Of a DNA stretch of 47,510 nucleotides, positions 26,319 through 33,424 are shown piece by piece; position 1 is the first letter of the stretch, and each line of letters opens with the position of its first letter. The DNA lies in contig CAJCIQ010000228.1 of the NCBI GenBank assembly GCA_903970475.1, positions 1 to 47,510 on the forward strand. The letters are read 5' to 3'. Source of the stretch: Beijerinckiaceae bacterium (GTDB lineage: Bacteria > Bacteroidota > Bacteroidia > Chitinophagales > Chitinophagaceae). The position numbers were made by a program, and so were the translations under genes. The notes beneath the pieces were generated by a model. That model did not search any database. It was not told the origin of the DNA and saw only the letters and a list, made by a program, of their open reading frames with translations.

Positions 26319-27362
26319 CTATGAGTTTGACCTGATCAGTAAATTGCACAATGACCATAATACGCGGGCACCCACATTAGCGTCCCAGTCCATGGGGCCA
26401 ACACCCACTTCTACCAGGTCAAAGCCAATGAGTTGTCTTCCGCTTTCTATAATCCTGGAACAAAGGTAATGAACCTCCCCGGCCTCCAGGCCTCCTGGTA
26501 CAGGAGTTCCTGTATGTGGGCAAAGTTTTGGGTCTAATCCGTCTATATCGAAGCTGACATATACTTTTTCGGGTAAGGAGGCAATGATGTCGTCCGTGAT
26601 TGATTTCCAGGTCTGGCCTTCGTACCTGCGCCGTTTTAGGTCCTGATCGGGGTAAGCCTGTACCCTTCCACCGCTATTTTGGATAAAAGCCCATTCCTGC
26701 GCACAATAATCACGGATACCTAGCTGCACCAAATTTTGCAGGGAGGGGACTTCCTGTAAAACGTTGTACATGATGGATGCATGTGAATAGCTAAAGTGGG
26801 AATAAGTCTGTCTCAAATCGCAGTGTGCGTCTATCTGTAAAATGCCGAAAGAAGGATGACGCTGCCCCAAAGCCTTGAGGTATCCCAAAATGGTGCTGTG
26901 ATCCCCTCCCAATAGCCCAACGAGCTTATCTTGAGACAATAATTGGGCAGTCTGGTCAAATACCCATTGGTTTAAGGCTACGCTGCCCTCATTGACTTCC
27001 CTTAAGGTCTTTGACATAAACTTATTGGCCTCTATGAGGCCCCCTTCTGCAACATATCCGATGAATAGCTCCGCTTCTTTTCTCAGATAATCGCTGCGCA
27101 TCAGGATACTTTGATCCGGCGGACGCATATATATGCCTTGTTTCCAGGCATCTGGCGCATCCCGATCGAACAAATCTACCTGGTAGGAGGCCTGAAGAAT
27201 ATGGTCTGCGGCCCGGGCTGTTCCAGGATGATAACTTACGGTAACTTCCCAGGGTACGGGTAAGACGACTAATCGGGCGTCGGATTCCGGGAATGGTAGG
27301 CCAAAGATGTTGTTCTTTGGGTTACTTAAGCCATTCTGATCGAAAAGTGTCAGGTCAGTCAT
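26319..27362 (-). CDS. Arginase/agmatinase-family ureohydrolase
   Basis: Cytoplasmic binuclear manganese enzyme of the ureohydrolase family (arginase, agmatinase, formimidoylglutamase). All metal-ligand motifs are intact: GGDHS (H155), DAHCD (D178, H180, D182), SHAS and SFDIDGLDP (D272, D274). At 347 residues it is longer than arginase by an N-terminal extension, as in the Bacteroidetes agmatinase-like branch. The exact substrate cannot be fixed; agmatine, arginine and formiminoglutamate are candidates. It is the first gene of a tight minus-strand series and is divergent from ccmE. Confidence 0.85.
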   Translation of the reverse strand: MTDLTLFDQNGLSNPKNNIFGLPFPESDARLVVLPVPWEVTVSYHPGTARAADHILQASYQVDLFDRDAPDAWKQGIYMRPPDQSILMRSDYLRKEAELFIGYVAEGGLIEANKFMSKTLREVNEGSVALNQWVFDQTAQLLSQDKLVGLLGGDHSTILGYLKALGQRHPSFGILQIDAHCDLRQTYSHFSYSHASIMYNVLQEVPSLQNLVQLGIRDYCAQEWAFIQNSGGRVQAYPDQDLKRRRYEGQTWKSITDDIIASLPEKVYVSFDIDGLDPKLCPHTGTPVPGGLEAGEVHYLCSRIIESGRQLIGFDLVEVGVGPMDWDANVGARVLWSLCNLLIRSNS

Positions 27363-27387
27363 GGAGGGGCAAATTACAAAAGATACA

Positions 27388-27417
27388 TTGGGTGGGATGC
27401 ATTTTGACCTAACTTTG
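27388..27417 (+). promoter_or_regulatory. Bacteroidetes promoter of ccmE
   Basis: TTG at 27388-27390, a 19-bp spacer and TAACTTTG at 27410-27417 fit the -33/-7 consensus of the Bacteroidetes primary sigma factor. The -7 box ends 7 bases before the ccmE ATG, so the transcript would be nearly leaderless. Confidence 0.6.
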
Positions 27418-27424
27418 CCGGGTC

Positions 27425-27832
27425 ATGAAGAAAATACATATTATCCTGCTCATAGCCATAGCGATATCCATTGGGGCGTTGATCAGCTTAACGGGTAACC
27501 TGTCATCCTATGACAACATAGCTTCGGCTAGGAACAAACCCGGTAAGTTTGTGCATATTATTGCCCGGTTGGATAAAACAAAACCCATCGTCTATGACGC
27601 GCTGAAGGATCCGAATTTCCTGAGCTTCTACGCCGTTGACTCTTTGGGAAACCAGACCCAGGTAGTGTACCACAACCCCAAGCCGGCAGACCTGGAGACC
27701 TCCGAACGCGTGGTACTACAGGGGGAAATGCAGGGGAATGTGTTCAACTGTAAGGATATACTGCTCAAATGTCCTTCCAAATACAAAGACGAAAAAAGCC
27801 AGGTAGATAAATCACTCAAGGCTAAGATATAA
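27425..27832 (+). CDS. ccmE: Cytochrome c maturation haem chaperone CcmE, CxxxY type
   Basis: Membrane-anchored periplasmic haem chaperone that receives haem from CcmABCD and passes it to CcmF. It has one N-terminal membrane segment (IILLIAIAISIGALISL) and an OB-fold domain. In the classical protein haem is bound covalently to the histidine of H-x3-Y; here the equivalent is KCPSKY, with C116 and Y120. This CxxxY type is known from variant (System I*) cytochrome c maturation pathways. Length 135 is normal. ccmF follows after 103 bp of structured DNA; ccmA, B and C are not in the window. Confidence 0.88.
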   Translation: MKKIHIILLIAIAISIGALISLTGNLSSYDNIASARNKPGKFVHIIARLDKTKPIVYDALKDPNFLSFYAVDSLGNQTQVVYHNPKPADLETSERVVLQGEMQGNVFNCKDILLKCPSKYKDEKSQVDKSLKAKI

Positions 27833-27838
27833 TTACTG

Positions 27839-27867
27839 ACGCGCCACAGGCGCGTTGGCCGAAGGCC
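27839..27867. repeat. Two small GC-rich hairpins after ccmE
   Basis: ACGCGCC (27839-27845) pairs with GGCGCGT (27849-27855) around a 3-nt loop, and immediately after it GGCC-GAA-GGCC forms a second small stem (27857-27867). Neither is followed by a clear T run, so they are not obvious terminators. Confidence 0.6.
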
Positions 27868-27871
27868 CATA

Positions 27872-27933
27872 ATCAGTGAATAAACGCCGGTGGGTTATTT
27901 TGGCAGGGAAGCCACCGGCGTTTATTCACTGAT
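27872..27933 (+). promoter_or_regulatory. Perfect 22-bp hairpin abutting the ccmF start codon
   Basis: Arms at 27872-27893 and 27912-27933 are perfectly complementary over 22 bp with an 18-nt loop. The stem ends two bases before the ccmF ATG at 27936, so in the ccmE-ccmF transcript it would occupy the initiation region. It could act as a translational control element or RNA-processing site; a terminator is less likely because no T run follows. Confidence 0.6.
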
Positions 27934-27935
27934 CG

Positions 27936-30389
27936 ATGAATTTTATAGGCGAAAATCTATTACCCGGCCAGCTCGGACATTTTTGTGCGGTATTATCCTT
28001 TGCAGCGTCGCTAGTGGCGATGATTGCCTTCTTCAAATCGGCCAAGGGCGCTGGGGATGCGGATGCCTGGAAACGATTGGGCAGGATAGCCTTTATCACG
28101 GAGGTGGTTGCTGTCCTGATGGTGATAGGTACCATTCTTTATCTCCTTATTGCCCACGAATACGAATATTATTACGCCTGGAATCACTCTTCCAACGAAA
28201 TGCAGGCCCGGTTCCTGGTCGCCGCATTTTGGGAAAGCTCTGAGGGCTCTTTCTTGCTCTGGACATTCTGGAATGCGGTACTGGGACTTATCCTGATGAA
28301 AACAGCAGGCAAATGGGAAGCACCGGTACTCACTGTCATCAGCTTTGCTCAGTTCTGCCTGGCCTCCATGGTGCTGGGGATTTATTTCTTTGACGCCAAA
28401 CTGGGATCTAACCCTTTTATCCTGCTGCGTGACTTTGAAGTGGACGCGCCCATCTTTAAGCAAGCCAACTACATGTCTATGGCCTTTATGCAGGATGGTA
28501 GGGGGCTCAATCCCTTGCTCCAGAACTATTGGATGGTGATCCATCCTCCGGTACTGTTCCTGGGTTTTTCAGCCACTATTGTACCCTTCGCTTATGCAGT
28601 GGCTGCCTTGTGGAAGAAACAATATACAGAATGGACAAAAGTGGTGTTGCCCTGGGCTTCCTTTGCGGCGGCGGTATTGGGATTGGGGATCATGATGGGT
28701 GCTGCATGGGCTTACGAATCTTTATCTTTCGGTGGCTTCTGGGCCTGGGACCCCGTAGAAAATGCCATTCTCGTTCCTTGGATCGTGATGGTTTGCGGTA
28801 TACATACCCTTTTGGCTTATCGGTCTACAGGACATAGTTTGAGGATTACGTTCGCTTTTTTTATCCTTTCCTTTTTGCTTATCCTTTATTCAACCTTTTT
28901 GACCAGGAGCGGTATTCTGGGTGATACGTCTGTGCACTCCTTTACCGACCTGGGCATGAACACCCAACTACTGATATTCCTGTTGGTGTTCGTGGTGCCT
29001 TCTTTGGGTTTATTTATTGCCCGCTATAAGTTTGTGCCTGCTGAGAAGCGGGAAGAGGCCGTTTCTTCTCGTGAGTTCTGGATGTTTGTAGGCGCTTTGC
29101 TTTTATTCCTTTCCGCCTTGTACATTACATCGATTACTTCGATTCCGGTATATAATAAAGTTTTTGGGCAAAAGGTGGCTCCTCCGGAAGACAACCTCTA
29201 TGCTTACAACAAAGTAATGATCCTGGTGGTTATTGTGATTGCCGCACTGACTGCCATTACACAATACCTGAAATATAAACAGACCAGTTCGGCCTATTTC
29301 TGGAAGAAAATGGGCGTTCCGGCAATTATCGCCCTGGTAGCTGGCGGACTGATCCTGTACTTTGGCCATTTTGATTATTACAAGTATGGCATAGGCTACC
29401 TGATTGCTATTTATCTGGCTTTGTTTTGTTCCATATATTCAGTGGTGGCCAATGCCGCTTATATATGGATAGGATTGAAGGGTAAAATGAAGGCTGCTGG
29501 TGCTTCTGTCGCACACGTGGGTTTCGGGATCTTACTGATGGGGGTATTCATTTCTACCACTAAAAAGAAGGTGATATCCGAAAACACCAGCGGTATTTCT
29601 GTTCCAGGGATTGTAGATGCCAAAGGCAAACCTGAAAATCCTTTTGAGAACCTGACCCTGGTGAAGGGCCTGGATTTTAAAATGGGAGATTACAGGGTTA
29701 CTTATGTAGGCGATTCTGCGGGTGGAGCTAAGGACGCCAAACAATATTACCGTTTGCATTTTACCAAAGGAGAGCCCAATTCCCAGACGCTGAAAGAAGA
29801 TTTCTCCATATATCCGGATGCTTTTGTCAATGTGAAGGAACAAAGCGGGGGAGAAGGGATTATTGCCAATCCGGATTACAAACGTTACCTGGACAAGGAC
29901 GTATTTGTATACCTGACTTCCCTGCCCAACAAGGCCAGCACAGAAGATACTTCCACCTTCCGTGAACACAGCTTGAAACCAGGAGATACACTGTTTTACA
30001 GCACTGGTCTGATGGTGTTCAACCACGTGGTCTCCGGAACCGATGGCAGGACCGATATAATGGCAGGTGCCGGTGATTCTGTGTTCACAGCAGATATAAC
30101 TGTCCACGCAAAGGATTCTACCATGTATAAAGCAAGACCAACGCTGGTTGTCCAGCGTGGAAGGGCCCTGGAGTTCCCCGATACGGTCATGTCCCAGAGC
30201 CTGGTGCTGAAGTTTTCAGGTGCAACAAAAAAAGGGCTGAGTTTAAAGGTGAAGGAGTCCAATGCCATTATGGACTATGTGACCATAAAGTCTTATATCT
30301 TCCCTTATATCAACCTGGTATGGTTGGGAACCTTAGTGATGGTGGCTGGTTTTCTGATGAGTGTGGTGGCCAGGGTGAGGAGGGGTTGA
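27936..30389 (+). CDS. ccmF: Cytochrome c haem lyase subunit CcmF (CcsA/CcmF family)
   Basis: Polytopic inner membrane protein that joins haem to apocytochrome c. The tryptophan-rich haem-handling motif GGFWAWDPVENA lies near residues 263-274, and conserved histidines flank it (for example WMVIHPPVLFLG near 198). About 14 membrane helices are predicted in residues 1-540, then a soluble periplasmic part (about 545-785) and a final anchor ending LVMVAGFLMSVVARVRR. At 817 residues it is longer than the about 650 of E. coli CcmF because of the soluble region. Its 3' end overlaps a convergent lipoprotein gene by 57 bp. Confidence 0.92.
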   Translation: MNFIGENLLPGQLGHFCAVLSFAASLVAMIAFFKSAKGAGDADAWKRLGRIAFITEVVAVLMVIGTILYLLIAHEYEYYYAWNHSSNEMQARFLVAAFWESSEGSFLLWTFWNAVLGLILMKTAGKWEAPVLTVISFAQFCLASMVLGIYFFDAKLGSNPFILLRDFEVDAPIFKQANYMSMAFMQDGRGLNPLLQNYWMVIHPPVLFLGFSATIVPFAYAVAALWKKQYTEWTKVVLPWASFAAAVLGLGIMMGAAWAYESLSFGGFWAWDPVENAILVPWIVMVCGIHTLLAYRSTGHSLRITFAFFILSFLLILYSTFLTRSGILGDTSVHSFTDLGMNTQLLIFLLVFVVPSLGLFIARYKFVPAEKREEAVSSREFWMFVGALLLFLSALYITSITSIPVYNKVFGQKVAPPEDNLYAYNKVMILVVIVIAALTAITQYLKYKQTSSAYFWKKMGVPAIIALVAGGLILYFGHFDYYKYGIGYLIAIYLALFCSIYSVVANAAYIWIGLKGKMKAAGASVAHVGFGILLMGVFISTTKKKVISENTSGISVPGIVDAKGKPENPFENLTLVKGLDFKMGDYRVTYVGDSAGGAKDAKQYYRLHFTKGEPNSQTLKEDFSIYPDAFVNVKEQSGGEGIIANPDYKRYLDKDVFVYLTSLPNKASTEDTSTFREHSLKPGDTLFYSTGLMVFNHVVSGTDGRTDIMAGAGDSVFTADITVHAKDSTMYKARPTLVVQRGRALEFPDTVMSQSLVLKFSGATKKGLSLKVKESNAIMDYVTIKSYIFPYINLVWLGTLVMVAGFLMSVVARVRRG

Positions 30390-30623
30390 TTTCTTTTTCA
30401 ACACCGGATGATCCAAAACCGCCACGAGTGAATCTGTTCTATATTTCAATGTGGCTTCTACTGCTGAATCACAGTCCTGGTGCAGATCCGCCAATATGAC
30501 CTCCATCTTATGCTGATGGGTTATCAGGGCCCGGAGTTTTGTGTCGGAGCTCAAAGGTTGCTCGCAGGCGCCAAGGCTAAGTACCAGGCTTAAGGGCAAC
30601 AGCTTTGAGGGAATCCAGCTCAT
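30333..30623 (-). CDS. Small predicted lipoprotein B (96 residues)
   Basis: Predicted lipoprotein; start placed at the ATG at 30623, giving MSWIPSKLLPLSLVLSLGAC with a lipobox (L-G-A-C) and a short signal peptide. The frame is open further upstream but that part lies inside the previous gene. The mature part contains CDSAVEATLKYRTDS and a histidine-rich tail. The first 47 bp overlap the end of the upstream lipoprotein gene in another frame, and the last 57 bp overlap convergent ccmF. It shares a cysteine motif with its neighbour and may be a diverged copy. Function unknown. Confidence 0.55.
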   Translation of the reverse strand: MSWIPSKLLPLSLVLSLGACEQPLSSDTKLRALITHQHKMEVILADLHQDCDSAVEATLKYRTDSLVAVLDHPVLKKKSTPPHPGHHTHQKTSHHH

Positions 30624-30864
30624 GATGCTTTTGTATAATGGAATCTGAAATGATTTTCCACCTGGCTGATAGGGTGGAGTCGCAGGCCTGTCCGATTTGT
30701 TTGTAGGCGCTGTCAATTTTCCTTTCATAAAGTGAATCCAGTTTGTTTTCATAGCGTATTTCTTCCCGGCTGCCCAACCGGTTGGCTTCATCTTTACCCG
30801 CGCATCCGTTAAATAACAAAACCTTAAGAATTATTACGCTTGAAAGTAAGGTTACTTTTGCCAT
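30577..30864 (-). CDS. Small predicted lipoprotein A (95 residues)
   Basis: Predicted lipoprotein of 95 residues: hydrophobic signal VTLLSSVIILKVLLFNGC with a C20 lipobox, then a charged, probably helical body with CDSTLSARWKIISDS. This motif has the same C-D-S-x3-A-x2-K-x3-D-S spacing as lipoprotein B downstream. It starts 20-53 bp from the divergent DUF4294 gene, depending on that gene's start. No family is recognised. The overlap with the next gene suggests translational coupling. Confidence 0.6.
   Translation of the reverse strand: MAKVTLLSSVIILKVLLFNGCAGKDEANRLGSREEIRYENKLDSLYERKIDSAYKQIGQACDSTLSARWKIISDSIIQKHHELDSLKAVALKPGT
30853..30860 (+). promoter_or_regulatory. Candidate -7 promoter element before the DUF4294 gene
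   Basis: TACTTTTG matches TAnnTTTG and lies 56 bases before the ATG at 30917, inside the first codons of the divergent lipoprotein gene. No clear -33 element was found. Confidence 0.35.
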
Positions 30865-30916
30865 TTTGTTAGATCAATAGTCAGTGTCCTTTGTGTATAT
30901 TTACCCGGAGAACTGC

Positions 30917-31684
30917 ATGGTTACCATTCAAAAATACGGCATCCTTGTCTTCTTTGGTGCCTGCAAGTTATCTAAGGCAACGAAAAGAAGTCCGTACCGA
31001 TTCCTAAGGTGTAATCGGGTGACCTTTTTGTATACTTTAGTGTTGGGGTGTTTCCTTGCCTCCGGTCTTAAAGCCCAGATTCCTCCTCCGCCTGGGACGC
31101 CGGTTTCCAGTGATACAAGCAATCATCCGCCCAGACTCGCCGGCATTCCTATTGGAAAAAACGATACCATTTTTACCGGGGCCATCGTTTATCAAGGGGA
31201 TACGATCCCATACAGGGAATTGCCTTTACTGTATATTTTTTCCGGAACGCCTCAGCAATATGCCCGCATGATGGAGCGCTGGAACAGACTTCGCAATGCG
31301 GTTTATGTAACCTATCCTTATGCCGTATCGGCAGGTAGGATCATCAATGATATCAATGCCCACCTGGCTTATATTTCTGATGAAAAGCAGCGCAAAGAAT
31401 ACATCAAAAGCCGGGAAAAAGAACTAAGGACCCAATTTGGCGATAAGATTGAGCAACTTTCTGTCTACCAGGGCAAAATCCTCATGAAGCTCATTAACCG
31501 GCAGACAGGCAATAACTGCTACGAGATCATTAAGGAGTACAAAGGGGGGTTCAACGCCAGGTTGTATCAAACCGTGGCTTTTTTCTTTGGTTCCAGTCTG
31601 AAACAGCCTTATGACGCAGCCGGAGACGATCGACCGATCGAGTCGGTAGTGGAGGAAATTAACAGGATGTATAGCAGGAGATAA
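30917..31684 (+). CDS. DUF4294 protein, probably exported
   Basis: Member of the Bacteroidetes family DUF4294, function unknown. The conserved region is residues from GAIVYQGDTIPYRELPLLYIF to FFFGSSLKQPYD near the end, with a charged helical middle and the core sequence IKEYKGGFNARLYQ. Export is likely because FLYTLVLGCFLASGLKAQ resembles a signal peptide, but it begins about 34 residues into this frame. A GTG at 31019 would place the signal peptide at the N-terminus; a GTG at 30884 would lengthen the protein. The start is therefore uncertain. Confidence 0.75.
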   Translation: MVTIQKYGILVFFGACKLSKATKRSPYRFLRCNRVTFLYTLVLGCFLASGLKAQIPPPPGTPVSSDTSNHPPRLAGIPIGKNDTIFTGAIVYQGDTIPYRELPLLYIFSGTPQQYARMMERWNRLRNAVYVTYPYAVSAGRIINDINAHLAYISDEKQRKEYIKSREKELRTQFGDKIEQLSVYQGKILMKLINRQTGNNCYEIIKEYKGGFNARLYQTVAFFFGSSLKQPYDAAGDDRPIESVVEEINRMYSRR

Positions 31685-31732
31685 GACAGTGTTAAGGAAG
31701 GTCCCACCGGTCCTTATGTCGCATCTAAATCG

Positions 31733-31740
31733 TACCTTTG
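31733..31740 (+). promoter_or_regulatory. Candidate -7 promoter element of bshB1
   Basis: TACCTTTG matches TAnnTTTG and ends 22 bases before the bshB1 ATG at 31763. It probably drives bshB1, aguB and aguA, which follow with short gaps. Confidence 0.45.
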
Positions 31741-31762
31741 CGCCCTCATTCAAACCCTTTTC

Positions 31763-32500
31763 ATGCAATTAGACGTACTGGGAATAAGCGTTCATCCGGA
31801 TGACGTTGAACTATTCGCGTCCGGGGTACTGATGATGGAAAAATTGAAGGGAAAACGGACGGGTGTGGTGGATTTGACCAGAGGAGAATTGGGCACCAGG
31901 GGAACCCCCGAGTTGAGGGCTGTAGAATCTGCGCATGCCGCCTCCATTTTGGATCTGGACGTGCGGGAAAACTTAGGGATGGCAGACGGGTTCTTCAAAA
32001 ACGACGAAGCCCATCAACGCCTGCTCATCAGGGCCATCCGCAAGTACAGGCCTGAGGTTGTACTGGCCAATGCGCTGGAGGACAGGCACCCGGATCATGG
32101 AAGGGCGGGCAAGCTGATTGCCGAATCCTGTTTCCTCTCCGGACTCCGCAAAGTGGAAACGGTGGATGCCGATGGAAGGCCCCAGGAGCACTGGAGGCCA
32201 AAGTATGTTTTTCACTATATCCAGGATAGGTATTACACACCTTCCTTCGTGTATGACATCAGTCCGGTGATTGAAAGGAAAATTGAGGCCATCAAAGCCT
32301 ATTCCTCCCAGTTTTTTTCCACCGAATATGGGGCCGATGAGCCCCAGACCTATATATCTACGCCGGAGTTCCTGAACTCCATTGTAGGCCGGTTGCAGAT
32401 GTATGGAAAGATGATTGGGGTGGCTTATGCGGAAGGGTTCATCACGGAGAAAATGATTGGTGTCAGTAGCCTGGACGCTTTTGTACAAAAGGATACGTAA
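31763..32500 (+). CDS. bshB1: Bacillithiol biosynthesis deacetylase BshB1
   Basis: Zinc-dependent deacetylase of the LmbE/PIG-L family that removes the acetyl group from GlcNAc-malate, the second step of bacillithiol synthesis. The zinc motif HPDD (residues 12-15) is followed by the BshB1-specific LTRGELGTRGTPELRAVES, and the second zinc histidine is in RHPDHGRAG (about residues 107-115). Length 245 is normal. No signal peptide. The YfiT-like transferase at 16526 fits with use of bacillithiol. aguB follows after 51 bp. Confidence 0.93.
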   Translation: MQLDVLGISVHPDDVELFASGVLMMEKLKGKRTGVVDLTRGELGTRGTPELRAVESAHAASILDLDVRENLGMADGFFKNDEAHQRLLIRAIRKYRPEVVLANALEDRHPDHGRAGKLIAESCFLSGLRKVETVDADGRPQEHWRPKYVFHYIQDRYYTPSFVYDISPVIERKIEAIKAYSSQFFSTEYGADEPQTYISTPEFLNSIVGRLQMYGKMIGVAYAEGFITEKMIGVSSLDAFVQKDT

Positions 32501-32551
32501 AGGCCTGCGGCGCCGGCCAAATTTTTTTTAAAACTCAAACCTGGTATACCT

Positions 32552-33421
32552 ATGCCCGAAGTATCTGTTGGATTGGTGCAGATGACCTGCTCCGCCGATA
32601 AGGACGTGAACCTGCAAAAAGCAGTGGATAAAGTAAGGGAAGCAGCCCGCAAAGGAGCCAATATCGTTTGTCTCCAGGAGCTTTTTACTTCCTTGTATTT
32701 CTGCGACGTGGAGGATTATGATAACTTCAAACTGGCCGAATTGATCCCTGGTCCTTCTACGGATGTATTGTCCAAGGTGGCCGCCGAGGAAGGGGTAGTC
32801 ATTATTGCCAGCTTGTTTGAAAAGAGGGCCAAAGGGTTGTATCATAATACGACTGCCGTCATTGATGCGGATGGAACGTATTTGGGTAAGTACCGCAAAA
32901 TGCATATCCCTGACGATCCTGCCTACTACGAGAAGTTTTATTTTACACCGGGAGACCTTGGTTATAAGGTTTGGAAGACCCGATTTGGAACCATAGGGGT
33001 TTTGATTTGCTGGGATCAATGGTATCCAGAAGCGGCCCGTATTACCTCCCTGATGGGGGCAGACATTTTGTTTTATCCAACGGCCATTGGTTGGGCTACT
33101 TCCCAGGATGAAGCGACGAATGTGGAGCAATACAATGCCTGGCAAACCATTCAACGCAGCCATGCGGTGGCAAACGGGGTACACGTGGTGAGTGTAAACA
33201 GGGTTGGTTTTGAACAGGAAGGTGCCATGAAATTCTGGGGTGGTTCTTTTGTGGCCAATCCCTTTGGATCTGTTTTATTTCAGGCCTCCCATGATCAGGA
33301 AGAAGTGGTGGTGGTGCCCATTAATACGGATGCTTCTGACCGCTACCGCACGCACTGGCCTTTCCTCAGAGACAGGCGCATTGATTCTTACGAACCAATT
33401 GTGAAACGTTTTATCGACTAA
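32552..33421 (+). CDS. aguB: N-carbamoylputrescine amidase
   Basis: Nitrilase-superfamily hydrolase that converts N-carbamoylputrescine to putrescine, CO2 and ammonia. The catalytic triad is visible as E43 (CLQELF), K116 (KYRKMHIPDD) and C153 (GVLICWDQWYPE). The segments AYYEKFYFTPGD and FPTAIGW-like YPTAIGW are typical of the AguB branch. Length 289 is normal. It is followed 3 bp later by agmatine deiminase, the preceding enzyme of the same pathway, so both are surely co-transcribed. Confidence 0.95.
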   Translation: MPEVSVGLVQMTCSADKDVNLQKAVDKVREAARKGANIVCLQELFTSLYFCDVEDYDNFKLAELIPGPSTDVLSKVAAEEGVVIIASLFEKRAKGLYHNTTAVIDADGTYLGKYRKMHIPDDPAYYEKFYFTPGDLGYKVWKTRFGTIGVLICWDQWYPEAARITSLMGADILFYPTAIGWATSQDEATNVEQYNAWQTIQRSHAVANGVHVVSVNRVGFEQEGAMKFWGGSFVANPFGSVLFQASHDQEEVVVVPINTDASDRYRTHWPFLRDRRIDSYEPIVKRFID

Positions 33422-33424
33422 ACC

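Noticed and set aside
29532..30107. 191-codon open frame antisense to ccmF
   Set aside because: It lies in the soluble part of ccmF and has no start signal or family features.
30624..30791. 56-residue N-terminal extension of lipoprotein B
   Set aside because: It overlaps lipoprotein A in another frame, and the ATG at 30623 gives a proper lipoprotein signal peptide.
32528..33184. 218-codon open frame antisense to aguB
   Set aside because: It mirrors the aguB coding sequence, and its translation resembles no family.
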